38,635 bases of DNA from Alphaproteobacteria bacterium UBA3768 (GCA_002372315.1 DFFU01000016.1:1-38635), one strand, 5' to 3'; positions 1 through 7,553 are shown, counted from the stretch's first letter. Notes: a model not told the origin generated them from the letters alone. Numbers and translations are program-made.

Positions 1-1146
1 CAATGCCAAATGTGTGATAGCCTCACAGGAACATGCCAAGATACCTCTGATAAGGCGACTGTCAGTGTAGGTGGAACTTGCTCTTATAATTGTCAGTGTC
101 AAAGCGGTTTGTGCGTGGATGGAAAATGCACTTCCAGTACCTGTGATGCTACAGTTTGTTCTGCAGGTAATGAGTTATCGGGTGTTGCGTTTGATAAAGA
201 AAAGATGGTGCATGCTGCAGACTGCACTTGTACCTGTAATACATCTGCAGGCTACCAATTGCATCAACTGTCCACAGGTACGTATGCATGTTTACCCTAT
301 TGTGACAAAGATACGGGTGTTTTCTTATTGGTGGATAGGAGTGGGTCTACATTTAATGATAAAGGTAGTGACAGAAAGTGTGATTACACTGGTGAGGCCT
401 GTGACAAGATTAATAACCTTTTGCAAGGATTGAATGTTTCGGATAGAAATTATGCCCTTTATAATGAAGAAACGGGTGGTTGTGGCTATAATGAGGCAAT
501 GAGTATGTTGTCCTTTGGTGGGCATTCTTCTTCTGAACTGGAGTTGTGGAGTGATGTGTATTATAGGCCTAAATGTAGCGATAGTAATGGAACGTACTTT
601 GACAAAGCATTGGGGCATATCAAATCTAATTACTGTAAAAAAGGATCGCCAATTGTGATTATGATTATCACAGATGGTGAGATTCAAAAGCGTAAGGATG
701 ATATGGCGAGTCATATGAATTCAATGATTGATAGGTGTGATGCGAACATTGTGTATATTGGACCGGATGGTTCTAAATTGCAAAAAAATATGAATAAGAA
801 TGTATCTAATTTTAAAAGTTTGAGTTTTGATTCAGATTCTGTCCAAAGATGGATTGATGCAACAAATAGCGCTATCAATGATAGTTGTATACCCAAAGGC
901 TCATCCATTAAAACACCAAGTCAATCGGATACTTCATTATTCTGTAATGTTTTGAATAGATCAACTGATGGTGATGCCTATTTGCGCCTAACCAAGGAAC
1001 AATGCTTTTCCTGTGGAGGAAAAACGAAATTCCGTTGGAGTAGTGATCCGGATAAGTGGGGAGATGTTGGTGTTTGTTGTGGAGAAAATAATTACAGCGG
1101 TTCTTGTAAGGATAAAGCGGGCAGAACGTGGGAGTATGGTGAATAG
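1..1146 (+). CDS. Secreted cysteine-rich protein with von Willebrand factor A domain (5' partial)
   Basis: The reading frame is open from base 1 (Gln-Cys-Gln before the first Met at 10), so the gene starts upstream of the window. The first ~100 visible residues are packed with cysteines in EGF-like spacing. A vWA domain follows: the MIDAS motif DRSGS is at about residues 109-113 counted from that Met, and the hydrophobic strand ending in IITDGE supplies the later conserved Asp. A second Cys-rich module closes the protein (FCNV, CFSCGG, VCCGE). vWA domains bind metal and adhesive ligands, so an extracytoplasmic adhesive or surface role is likely; the cysteines imply disulfides. No catalytic motif is seen. 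The next two genes on the same strand are also secreted and Cys-rich. The vWA call is firm; the biological role is inferred. Confidence 0.75.
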   Translation, partial: QCQMCDSLTGTCQDTSDKATVSVGGTCSYNCQCQSGLCVDGKCTSSTCDATVCSAGNELSGVAFDKEKMVHAADCTCTCNTSAGYQLHQLSTGTYACLPYCDKDTGVFLLVDRSGSTFNDKGSDRKCDYTGEACDKINNLLQGLNVSDRNYALYNEETGGCGYNEAMSMLSFGGHSSSELELWSDVYYRPKCSDSNGTYFDKALGHIKSNYCKKGSPIVIMIITDGEIQKRKDDMASHMNSMIDRCDANIVYIGPDGSKLQKNMNKNVSNFKSLSFDSDSVQRWIDATNSAINDSCIPKGSSIKTPSQSDTSLFCNVLNRSTDGDAYLRLTKEQCFSCGGKTKFRWSSDPDKWGDVGVCCGENNYSGSCKDKAGRTWEYGE

Positions 1147-1234
1147 TTTTAACTTGGTTTAAAATTTCTTTGTAAAAACAGTAATTTTATTTAAACTAAC
1201 TTGAGAGGGTTTATGGCTCTAGGCGAGGGGAATT

Positions 1235-2095
1235 ATGAAAACAAAATTATTGATGACATTATCGTTAACGGGACTATTGGGGATGTCAGCTATTTCCCAT
1301 GCCAGTTGGATAAAGTATGGGGCAGCATATAATGTGGGTGATCCCATTCCCAATGGTGATTGTTTGGAAATGATGTGTGAACATGGCTGTGTGGAGGAAG
1401 ATGGTAGTTTTATTGGCCATTGTTGTCCTTCATCAGGTGCAGAAGGGGAAAGTTGTAATACCGATGGTATTTCAGTAGACGCGTGTTGCCAAGATGGGAT
1501 GGCCTGTGAAAATGGGGTGTGTAAGAAAAAGACGTGCCAAGTTGGCTCTACAACTTATAATGATGGAGAGAATGTAGGGGAATGCGGAGTGTGTCGTGAA
1601 GGGGAAGTTGTTGATCGTAATTTGACAGCACCCGATTGTAAAGGTCCCTGCAATACTTCAACATGGCGTTGGAAGTCAAAAACAGATTATTTCACAAAAG
1701 ATTCAGAGGGCAGATGTTGCATCAATGGGAGCAGACAATACAATGATTCATATTGTCCAGGTTGTAAGAACATGACACTCGGAAACAGATACAGTATGGC
1801 CTGTTATTGGTATTATGATGAATGTGTGGCACATTTCGGTTGGAGCGATACGAGAACAATCTCAGTCGTTGAAAAGAATATGACTTTGAAAGCCGATGTT
1901 TTGCATATTGTGAGTTTCAGTAAATACATTGTTAAGGACGAAACCACAGGAAGTTATCTTGTAAATAAGACAAGTTTATCGTGGAATTCCAGTTTGGATA
2001 GCACGGTGACACTTCAGGCGGGACATACATATACGATTGATTTGAAATTTGAAAATCTTTGTGATCATTGTTCTGTTACCGCAACTTGTAATTGA
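1235..2095 (+). CDS. Secreted cysteine-rich protein, unknown function
   Basis: The 286-aa product begins with a clear signal peptide (MKTKLLMTLSLTGLLGMSA, cleavage likely after SHA at residue 23). The mature part has many cysteines, several as CC pairs. Residues ~43-65 hold a module of the form DC-x3-MC-x3-GCVE-x8-CC that is shared with the next gene. The C-terminal ~80 residues are Ser/Thr rich and beta-like, ending in CDHCSVTATC. The start is supported by a GAGGGG Shine-Dalgarno a few bases before ATG 1235. It lies 88 nt after the vWA gene and 43 nt before a smaller paralog, suggesting one operon of exported disulfide-rich proteins. I do not recognise the family. Confidence 0.7.
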   Translation: MKTKLLMTLSLTGLLGMSAISHASWIKYGAAYNVGDPIPNGDCLEMMCEHGCVEEDGSFIGHCCPSSGAEGESCNTDGISVDACCQDGMACENGVCKKKTCQVGSTTYNDGENVGECGVCREGEVVDRNLTAPDCKGPCNTSTWRWKSKTDYFTKDSEGRCCINGSRQYNDSYCPGCKNMTLGNRYSMACYWYYDECVAHFGWSDTRTISVVEKNMTLKADVLHIVSFSKYIVKDETTGSYLVNKTSLSWNSSLDSTVTLQAGHTYTIDLKFENLCDHCSVTATCN

Positions 2096-2138
2096 TCGTT
2101 TTGGACAGTGGTAAAGAATTTTTAAGGAAGGAGAAAGA

Positions 2139-2510
2139 ATGAAAAGGACTTTTCTGATACTATCTTTGTTTGGCGGATTGATGCTGATATCGACATTATC
2201 GTATGCGGAATGTGTGAATTTGCCCGGACTTTGGCATTGTTTTCCGAAAGATGATCCGAATAAAGTTTCAACAGGTGATTGTAAGAACATGGAATGCCCT
2301 GACGGGTGCGTGGAAGCGCCTGACGGTACGCATGGATATTGTTGCCAGGAACCTACCGGAACAAATTGTCGGATGCGCGTCCTTTCTGATGGATGTATAC
2401 AGTTAAAGAAAATTGATTGCTTGCCGACGCAGTATTGTGATGATCAGGGTGTCTGTCGGGATATATCAGAATTTTCCAAACAAACGATAGAAGATGATTT
2501 ACAGCAATAA
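2139..2510 (+). CDS. Small secreted cysteine-rich protein, paralog of the preceding gene's N-terminal module
   Basis: A 123-aa protein with a signal peptide (MKRTFLILSLFGGLMLIST, cleavage near SYA). It repeats the module of the upstream gene: GDCKNMECPDGCVEAPDG followed by a CC pair. The remaining half has a few more cysteines and an acidic tail. The Shine-Dalgarno AAGGAAGGAG sits just upstream of ATG 2139. It is probably the last gene of the three-gene Cys-rich cluster, since a strong promoter for rpsF starts 15 nt later. Function unknown; export and disulfide bonding are inferred from the signal peptide and cysteines. Confidence 0.65.
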   Translation: MKRTFLILSLFGGLMLISTLSYAECVNLPGLWHCFPKDDPNKVSTGDCKNMECPDGCVEAPDGTHGYCCQEPTGTNCRMRVLSDGCIQLKKIDCLPTQYCDDQGVCRDISEFSKQTIEDDLQQ

Positions 2511-2524
2511 AAGGTAATTTATTC

Positions 2525-2553
2525 TTGACAATTATTCATAAATCTGTTATAAT
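2525..2553 (+). promoter_or_regulatory. Promoter of rpsF-rpsR-rplI
   Basis: A consensus -35 TTGACA at 2525-2530 and -10 TATAAT at 2548-2553 are separated by 17 bp. Both hexamers match the sigma-70 consensus fully, as expected for ribosomal protein genes. Transcription should start near 2560. Confidence 0.85.
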
Positions 2554-2559
2554 CCATCT

Positions 2560-2678
2560 CGGATTTTGATAGAATCCTTTCTCCCGCATTGCTGGGGGAT
2601 GTGGCCCTTGGGCGGCTTGTCATGGGGATAGGTGCGGCAAAAACAAAGGGTTTAACAACCGAAAGGAAAATAAAAAGC
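2560..2678 (+). promoter_or_regulatory. Long G-rich leader of rpsF, candidate S6:S18 autoregulatory element
   Basis: About 119 nt separate the predicted start site from the rpsF ATG, unusually long for this window. The leader contains a hairpin (TCTCCC at 2580-2585 with GGGGGA at 2594-2599) followed by a G/C-rich stretch able to form alternative pairings. Many bacteria carry an S6:S18-binding RNA at exactly this place, but I could not confidently fit the published consensus. The in-frame ATG at 2589 lies inside this leader and is not taken as the start. Confidence 0.35.
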
Positions 2679-3053
2679 ATGTCTTTTTACGAAAATTTAA
2701 TACTCGTGCGTCCTGATTTAACCGCTTCAAAAGTGGCTGAGTTGAACAAAAAGTATGCCCAAGTCGTTGCTGACAAAGGCGGAAAAGTTGTCAAGTCAGA
2801 AGATTGGGGATTGCGTGATTTAGCTTATAAGATTCAAAAGAATCGTAAAGCTTACTATGTTTTAACTTATTTGGATGCACCAGCTGAGGCTGTGTTAGAA
2901 TTGGAACGTTTAATGCGTTTGGATGAAAATTTGTTGCGCTATATGACGCTTAAAATTGATGAAATTCCTGAGGGTGCTTCTGTTATGTTGGAACCCAAAT
3001 CTCGTCGTATTAAGGACGATAAAGTGGAACTTCAAATTGAAGGAGAACAATAA
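2679..3053 (+). CDS. rpsF: 30S ribosomal protein bS6
   Basis: The 124-aa product MSFYENLILVRPDLTASK... is a clear bS6, which binds 16S rRNA in the platform together with bS18. The conserved W-G-L-R-x-L-A-Y-x-I segment (WGLRDLAYKI) and LRYMTLKID are visible. ATG 2679 is chosen over the upstream in-frame ATG 2589 because the family begins here and a GAAAGG Shine-Dalgarno lies 12 nt before it; the extra 30 residues would fall in the structured leader. The stop TAA shares its last base with the rpsR start (TAATG), so the two are translationally coupled. Confidence 0.95.
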   Translation: MSFYENLILVRPDLTASKVAELNKKYAQVVADKGGKVVKSEDWGLRDLAYKIQKNRKAYYVLTYLDAPAEAVLELERLMRLDENLLRYMTLKIDEIPEGASVMLEPKSRRIKDDKVELQIEGEQ

Positions 3054-3271
3054 TGGAAATGAAAATGAATCATGGTTGCCCTTTTTGTGGCGCCGGTATC
3101 CAAGAAATTGATTACAAGGACGTTAAAACTTTGTCCCGCTATGTCAGTGAAAATGGTAAAATTATTCCTGGACGCATGTCTGGATTATGTCGTTTCCACC
3201 AAGCGGCTTTAACCAAAGCTGTCAAGCGTGCTCGCAATGTGGCTTTAATGCCTTTTGTGAATAACGATTAA
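3053..3271 (+). CDS. rpsR: 30S ribosomal protein bS18, zinc-ribbon (C+) form
   Basis: A 72-aa bS18 with the family core IDYKDVKTLSRYVSENGKI and VKRARNVALMPF. It binds 16S rRNA as a heterodimer with bS6. Cysteines C9 and C12 (CPFC) and C46/H49 (CRFH) make a CxxC...CxxH zinc ribbon, the C+ form best known from Actinobacteria; most alphaproteobacterial S18 proteins I know retain only part of it. The Shine-Dalgarno AAGGAG lies within the end of rpsF, and the start overlaps the rpsF stop by one base. Confidence 0.95.
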   Translation: MEMKMNHGCPFCGAGIQEIDYKDVKTLSRYVSENGKIIPGRMSGLCRFHQAALTKAVKRARNVALMPFVNND

Positions 3272-3281
3272 GGAGGTTCAA

Positions 3282-3839
3282 ATGGAAATTATTTTATTGG
3301 AACGTATTGACCGTTTGGGACAAATGGGTGATGTTGTGAAGGTAAAAAATGGTTATGCACGTAACTATTTGTTCCCACAGCACAAGGCTTTGCGTAAAAC
3401 AGCTGATAACATGAAGTTGTTTGAATCAAAACGTAAGGAATATGAAGCCATCAATGCCAAATTAAAGGCTGAGGCAGAAGAATTAGCCAAGAAAATGGCA
3501 GGTTTATCTGTCACAATTATTCGTCAAGCTGCGGAAACAGGTCAGTTGTATGGTTCTGTGACGGGACGCGATATTTGTGACGCAATTGCTGAAGCTGGCT
3601 TTAAAGTACAACGTCGTCAGGTAAAAATCAATGAAGCCTTTAAAGTTATGGGTATGTTTGATGTAGCGATTGTTTTACACCCAGATGTGGAACAAACTGT
3701 TCGTGTTGTGATTGCTCGTTCTGAAGCTGAAGCTAAAAAGGTTAAAGAAAAGAAAACCAAGGCAGTTAAAGCCGAAAAAGCTGAAACTTCTAAACCTGAA
3801 GAACAAAAAACTGAAACAGCCGAAGAAACAAAAGCTTAA
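3282..3839 (+). CDS. rplI: 50S ribosomal protein bL9
   Basis: The N-terminus MEIILLERIDRLGQMGDVV and VKNGYARNYLFP are the bL9 signature that docks on 23S rRNA near the L1 stalk. The 185-aa product has the usual N domain, long connecting helix and C domain, plus a ~35-residue low-complexity Lys/Glu/Ala tail after ARSEAEAK, as in other alphaproteobacterial L9 proteins. A strong AAGGAGG Shine-Dalgarno precedes ATG 3282, 10 nt after rpsR. It is the last gene of the operon, followed by a hairpin terminator. Confidence 0.95.
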   Translation: MEIILLERIDRLGQMGDVVKVKNGYARNYLFPQHKALRKTADNMKLFESKRKEYEAINAKLKAEAEELAKKMAGLSVTIIRQAAETGQLYGSVTGRDICDAIAEAGFKVQRRQVKINEAFKVMGMFDVAIVLHPDVEQTVRVVIARSEAEAKKVKEKKTKAVKAEKAETSKPEEQKTETAEETKA

Positions 3840-3860
3840 GTAAGGTTTTGAACAATTTGA

Positions 3861-3892
3861 AACACCGCCTAGTCTAGGGCGGTGTTTTTTTT
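3861..3892 (+). terminator. Rho-independent terminator of rpsF-rpsR-rplI
   Basis: A 9-bp stem AACACCGCC (3861-3869) / GGCGGTGTT (3878-3886) with an 8-nt loop is followed by a run of T from 3885 to 3892. Confidence 0.9.
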
Positions 3893-3918
3893 ATTCTAAC
3901 AAATTGTATGAATAGAAA

Positions 3919-3946
3919 TTGCTTGATTTTTTTTGGAAAATATGCT
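3919..3946 (+). promoter_or_regulatory. Possible tpiA promoter
   Basis: TTGCTT (3919-3924) and TATGCT (3941-3946) are 16 bp apart, just after the rplI terminator and 32 nt before the tpiA start. Both hexamers are only partial matches. Confidence 0.4.
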
Positions 3947-3977
3947 AGAAAAGCTTCATCTAACAAAAGGAGATTTT

Positions 3978-4730
3978 ATGCGTAAAAAATTAATTGCTGG
4001 CAACTGGAAAATGAATGGTTTAAAGGCTGATGCTAAGGCTTTGGCGGCTGATATTTTTGCAAAAGCAACGCCCAATATGCCCTTTGATATGTTGGTTTGT
4101 CCACCAATGAATGTGTTGGGCTTTGTAGCAGAATTACCCCATAGTGGTGTTTTTGTGGGAGCACAGGATGTGGCTGAAACCATTAAATCTAATGGAGCAT
4201 TTACGGGGGACGTGTCCGCTGCTATGGTCAAAGATTTGGGGGCTACTTGGACGTTGGTTGGGCATTCCGAACGCCGTCAATATCATGGTGAGACAAATGC
4301 GATTGTAAAACAAAAAGCGCTCAATGCCATCAATGAAGGTTTGACAGTTGTTATTTGTATCGGTGAAACATTGGCTGAGCGCGAAACGGGAAAGGCTGTA
4401 GAGGTTGTGCGTGCACAAACACGCGAATGTGTACCAAATGAGGCGACGGCTGAAAATTGTGTGATTGCTTATGAACCTGTGTGGGCCATTGGAACAGGAA
4501 AAGTTCCTACCACTGCGGATGTTGCCGAAATTCACGCTGCTGTGCGTGATGAGATTGCCAAAGTTTTGGGTACTGAAACTGCTGATAAAATGCGCATTTT
4601 ATATGGTGGATCTGTCAAACCTGAAAACGCTAAAGAATTACTCAATGTAGAAAATGTAGATGGGGCTTTAATTGGTGGAGCCAGTTTAAAAGCTGATTCG
4701 TTTTTTGCTATTGCTGAAGCTGTTAAATAA
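3978..4730 (+). CDS. tpiA: Triose-phosphate isomerase
   Basis: Interconverts dihydroxyacetone phosphate and glyceraldehyde 3-phosphate in glycolysis. The 250-aa protein has the family's normal length and all catalytic residues: Lys11 in NWKMNG, His96 in VGHSERR, Glu166 in AYEPVWAIGTGK, and the phosphate-binding YGGSVKPEN and GALIGGASL. ATG 3978 is chosen because AAAAGGAG lies 5-6 nt upstream and the family starts with (M)RKKLIAGNWKMN; an in-frame ATG at 3933 would add 15 unrelated residues. First gene of a probable operon through secG and kdsA. Confidence 0.97.
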   Translation: MRKKLIAGNWKMNGLKADAKALAADIFAKATPNMPFDMLVCPPMNVLGFVAELPHSGVFVGAQDVAETIKSNGAFTGDVSAAMVKDLGATWTLVGHSERRQYHGETNAIVKQKALNAINEGLTVVICIGETLAERETGKAVEVVRAQTRECVPNEATAENCVIAYEPVWAIGTGKVPTTADVAEIHAAVRDEIAKVLGTETADKMRILYGGSVKPENAKELLNVENVDGALIGGASLKADSFFAIAEAVK

Positions 4731-4742
4731 AGGAAAAAACTA

Positions 4743-5474
4743 ATGCGGCCACTGACCGAAGCACTTTTACATGGAAATTCTGAATCCCTGACAAAAAAGG
4801 GGTGGAAACCATTGGAACAACGCCGCATTTTTAATAAAGCAGATGCTTTGCTAGATTATATTGCGGGTGTGCCTGATGAAGATTATGTCAAAGGAATGTG
4901 GCATAGTCGTATTCGTCCCATCAGTGAGGATGGTCTATCTTGTTGTTTAAAAAGGGGAATGCCTTCCCAAAAAATGCAAGCTCAAAGTTTAAAGGTTGCG
5001 CAGATGCTTATTCATATAGGACAAGATTTATTAGAGCAAGCAGCGTGGCTTTTTAAGCATTATCCAGCTATGTTTAGGACAAAATATGCCGCATCACCTC
5101 AAACCTTTTCTAAGGATGTTCATGGCTTTTTTATGCGGGGACAATGTGTTCCAGAAAAAAGTTTTCCTTCCTTTAAAACAGGGGAAAATCCGGCTTTTTC
5201 TCGGGACAAAAAATTTATTGAAAAGTGTATAGAAATGTACAACGATTCCATTTTTGAATCAGATGAATTTCAAAAATACCGTTCTCAGGCTAAATCCCCA
5301 GAAGATCCATATGTTCAATGGGTAAGGAATAAAAAAGCAGGGCGTCAATTTTCGGACAGACAATTGGCCTGGCAAGATGAAATTGCACAACTTGCATTAA
5401 AAACAGAAGTTGGTGTCAAGTTAAGTAAAATGGAACTTGCGCACCACATCCAAATGAAAAAACAAAGGACTTGA
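4743..5474 (+). CDS. Hypothetical protein between tpiA and secG
   Basis: A 243-aa protein that I do not recognise. It has no signal peptide or membrane segment and is charged and mostly helical by composition, with a basic tail ending KKQRT. Segments such as DPYVQWVRNKKAGRQFSDRQ and LAWQDEIAQLALKTE are notable but match no motif I know. It starts 12 nt after tpiA behind AAGGAAAAAAC and ends 34 nt before secG, so it is very probably co-transcribed. The position is notable because tpiA and secG are often adjacent in alphaproteobacteria. Confidence 0.7.
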   Translation: MRPLTEALLHGNSESLTKKGWKPLEQRRIFNKADALLDYIAGVPDEDYVKGMWHSRIRPISEDGLSCCLKRGMPSQKMQAQSLKVAQMLIHIGQDLLEQAAWLFKHYPAMFRTKYAASPQTFSKDVHGFFMRGQCVPEKSFPSFKTGENPAFSRDKKFIEKCIEMYNDSIFESDEFQKYRSQAKSPEDPYVQWVRNKKAGRQFSDRQLAWQDEIAQLALKTEVGVKLSKMELAHHIQMKKQRT

Positions 5475-5508
5475 AAATATAAAAATAACTTTAACAGAAA
5501 GGAAAAAA

Positions 5509-5811
5509 ATGTACTCTTTAATTTTAGCAATTCATATTTTATTGGCCGTTGCCATTACTTGTTTGGTATTGTTGCAACGTGGTGAAGGTGGCTTGGGTGG
5601 CTTGGGAGGCGCTAATAGTGCTGCTAATTTTTTGACATCTCGCCAAACGGGTACATTGCTCAGTAAACTGACAAAGTACTTTTTTATTGGTTTCGTGTGC
5701 ACCAGTTTAGGATTGGTTATTGTGGCCAAAAATATGGCAACTCCTAAGACTGTTAATTTAATACCGGATGCCCCCAGAACGGAAAACCCTTTGACTCCTA
5801 AAGCGGAGTAA
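5509..5811 (+). CDS. secG: Preprotein translocase subunit SecG
   Basis: A 100-aa inner-membrane protein that assists SecYE and SecA in protein export. Two hydrophobic helices (about residues 3-22 and 53-75) flank the typical SecG loop with GEGGLGGLGG and FLTSR-x-TG-x-L-x-K-x-T. The C-terminus is a short Pro-rich tail. AGAAAGGAAAAAA precedes ATG 5509. The next gene kdsA follows after 3 nt. In many alphaproteobacteria pyrG sits between secG and kdsA; it is absent here. Confidence 0.92.
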   Translation: MYSLILAIHILLAVAITCLVLLQRGEGGLGGLGGANSAANFLTSRQTGTLLSKLTKYFFIGFVCTSLGLVIVAKNMATPKTVNLIPDAPRTENPLTPKAE

Positions 5812-5814
5812 ATC

Positions 5815-6636
5815 ATGACAAAAGTTTTGGTAAATTCAATAGAATTTGATAATTCTTTGCCCTTTGTACTGATAGCAGGACCTTGCCAAATGGAATCGGC
5901 AAGTCATGGTATGGAAATGGCTATGGCGTTGAAAGAGCTTACCATAAAAATGGGTATTCCCTTTGTTTTTAAAGCTTCTTTTGATAAGGCTAATCGTACT
6001 AGCGTGAATGGCATTCGTGGCATGGGTCTCAGTGCTGGGATTCAAGCGTTTGCGGATATTAAGGAAAAAGTGGGATGCGCTTGCTTGACGGATGTGCATG
6101 AACCTTATCAATGTGCTGTGGCCGCACAAGTGGTGGATATTTTACAAATTCCTGCCTTTTTATGTCGTCAAACGGATTTATTGTTGGCGGCGGGTAAGAC
6201 AGGCCGTACCATTAATATCAAAAAAGGGCAATTTTTGGCTCCATGGGATATGAAAAATGTTGCTGATAAAGTGGCTAGTACTGGGAATAACAAAATTTTA
6301 TTAACAGAGCGTGGTACCAGTTTTGGCTATAATACATTGGTGGTAGATATGCGTTCACTACCTCAAATGAAAGAAACAGGCTATCCTGTTATCTTTGATG
6401 CCACACATTCAGTTCAACAACCTGGTGGTTTAGGGGGGGCCAGTGGCGGTCAACGTGAATTTGCACCTGTTTTGGCCAATGCCGCGATTACAACAGGAAT
6501 CGCCGGTATTTTTATTGAAACACATGCTGATCCCGATAAAGCGCCCAGCGATGGACCAAATATGATTCCTTTAAAAGATATGGAATCCGTTCTAACACGT
6601 TTAAGAGATTTAGATAACCTTATTAAGAAAGGGTAA
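5815..6636 (+). CDS. kdsA: 3-deoxy-8-phosphooctulonate synthase (Kdo-8-P synthase)
   Basis: Condenses phosphoenolpyruvate and arabinose 5-phosphate to Kdo-8-phosphate, a cytoplasmic step in making the LPS inner core. The 273-aa product shows GPCQMES, FKASFDKANRTS, LTERGTSFGYN, FDATHSVQQPGG and GGQREFAPVLANAA. The Cys in GPCQMES occupies the position that is Cys in metal-dependent enzymes and Asn in the metal-independent E. coli type, so a metal-dependent enzyme is expected. The start lies 3 nt after secG; the TAA stop overlaps the next ATG (TAATGATG). Confidence 0.96.
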   Translation: MTKVLVNSIEFDNSLPFVLIAGPCQMESASHGMEMAMALKELTIKMGIPFVFKASFDKANRTSVNGIRGMGLSAGIQAFADIKEKVGCACLTDVHEPYQCAVAAQVVDILQIPAFLCRQTDLLLAAGKTGRTINIKKGQFLAPWDMKNVADKVASTGNNKILLTERGTSFGYNTLVVDMRSLPQMKETGYPVIFDATHSVQQPGGLGGASGGQREFAPVLANAAITTGIAGIFIETHADPDKAPSDGPNMIPLKDMESVLTRLRDLDNLIKKG

Positions 6637-7064
6637 TGATGAACAAAGATTTAACCATATTTGCAAACGATTTAAGGATCTTAAAGTTAGAAACAAAAGT
6701 AAGATTTTTACGTGATGTAAAAAAATATGCTATCCTTTTTGACCCCAATGAGCCCAAAGATATCCCCGAATATTCTGTGGACGAACGAATGGGCTTTTAT
6801 GATCAAATGGAAAAATATCTTTTCTATAATTTAAGGGGACATTACCGTACATCACCTAAATATAACGGCGCTCTGCTTTCTGAAAAGCAAATCATGGAAC
6901 AAGCAAAAGATAATATCCTTCATAACCGTATTGTTCATGGATTAGATGCTTATTTGCAGGCTTCAGAAAAAGACAAAAAGCAATTTGAAAGACAGGTCAA
7001 AAAGCCAAAGTTATTCGCCTCGTTTTTGCGTTCCAAAAGCGTTTTAGATCACAAATTTAGATAA
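6636..7064 (+). CDS. Hypothetical protein downstream of kdsA
   Basis: A 142-aa charged, helical, cytoplasmic-looking protein of unknown family. It contains FDPNEPKDIPEYSVDERM in the middle and a basic C-terminus (KKPKLFASFLRSKS). Its ATG at 6636 shares a base with the kdsA stop; a second in-frame ATG at 6639 is an equally good start. The overlap implies translational coupling to kdsA and supports a real gene. No enzymatic motif is seen. Confidence 0.6.
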   Translation: MMNKDLTIFANDLRILKLETKVRFLRDVKKYAILFDPNEPKDIPEYSVDERMGFYDQMEKYLFYNLRGHYRTSPKYNGALLSEKQIMEQAKDNILHNRIVHGLDAYLQASEKDKKQFERQVKKPKLFASFLRSKSVLDHKFR

Positions 7065-7100
7065 AAAATATCAAAAAATGCATAAATATGTAATTTTTAT

Positions 7101-7163
7101 TTGACTTTTCAAGTATTTTTATTAAAAATAAGTCTTGAGGGGTATGAACTTCTCACGTTTAAT
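7101..7163 (+). promoter_or_regulatory. Promoter region of the HU gene with an AT-rich inverted repeat
   Basis: TTGAGG (7135-7140) and TTTAAT (7158-7163) with a 17-bp spacer form the best promoter, 20 nt before the HU start. Just upstream lies an inverted repeat, TATTTTT (7114-7120) / AAAAATA (7124-7130), flanked by GACTT/AAGTC, which could be a protein-binding site. A TTGACT at 7101-7106 lacks a good -10 partner. Confidence 0.45.
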
Positions 7164-7182
7164 TTAAAAAAAGGAAAATAAA

Positions 7183-7455
7183 ATGAATAAAACAGAATTT
7201 ATTGAAGCCGTTGCCAAAACAGCTGGTTTATCCAAAGCCGCTGCCGCGGATGCCATCAATGCCGCTTTGGAAGTCATTGCCAAAGCATTGAAAAAAGGTG
7301 ATTCCGTCCAATTGACTGGATTTGGTACTTTTGCTGTGACAAAGCGTGCTGCTCGTACAGGTCGTAATCCTGCCACAGGTAAAACAATTAAAATCGCTGC
7401 TACAAAAGCCCCCAAATTCAAAGCGGGTGCTTTGCTCAAAAAAGCCGTGAAATAA
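7183..7455 (+). CDS. hup: DNA-binding protein HU
   Basis: A 90-aa histone-like protein that bends and compacts DNA as a dimer. The helical dimerisation half is followed by VQLTGFGTFAV and the DNA-contacting beta-arm with the conserved R61-N62-P63 in GRNPATGKTI, ending in KFKAGALLKKAVK. Length and motifs are standard for HU; IHF subunits would have a longer, different tail. AAAAAGGAAAATAAA precedes ATG 7183. It is a single-gene unit with its own terminator. Confidence 0.95.
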   Translation: MNKTEFIEAVAKTAGLSKAAAADAINAALEVIAKALKKGDSVQLTGFGTFAVTKRAARTGRNPATGKTIKIAATKAPKFKAGALLKKAVK

Positions 7456-7471
7456 GTTTATACCTTATTGA

Positions 7472-7504
7472 AAAATCCTCCGTAATTTTACGGGGGATTT
7501 TTTA
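7472..7504 (+). terminator. Terminator of the HU gene
   Basis: A 10-bp stem AATCCTCCGT (7474-7483) / ACGGGGGATT (7490-7499), one G-U pair, loop of 6, followed by T residues to 7503. Confidence 0.88.
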
Positions 7505-7533
7505 TTGAATTTAGCTATGTTTTTTTGTATAAT
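7505..7533 (+). promoter_or_regulatory. Promoter of dgkA
   Basis: TTGAAT (7505-7510) and TATAAT (7528-7533) are exactly 17 bp apart. The -35 box begins directly at the end of the HU terminator's T tract. The predicted leader is only ~14 nt and is almost filled by the Shine-Dalgarno AAGGAGG. Confidence 0.75.
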
Positions 7534-7553
7534 ATAATTGTTAAGGAGGTTAT

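Noticed and set aside
2589..2678. Longer rpsF start adding 30 residues
   Set aside because: The bS6 family begins at MSFYEN with a Shine-Dalgarno just upstream; the extension lies in the structured leader.
7101..7130. TTGACT as the main -35 of the HU promoter
   Set aside because: No acceptable -10 box lies 16-18 bp downstream; TTGAGG/TTTAAT fits better.
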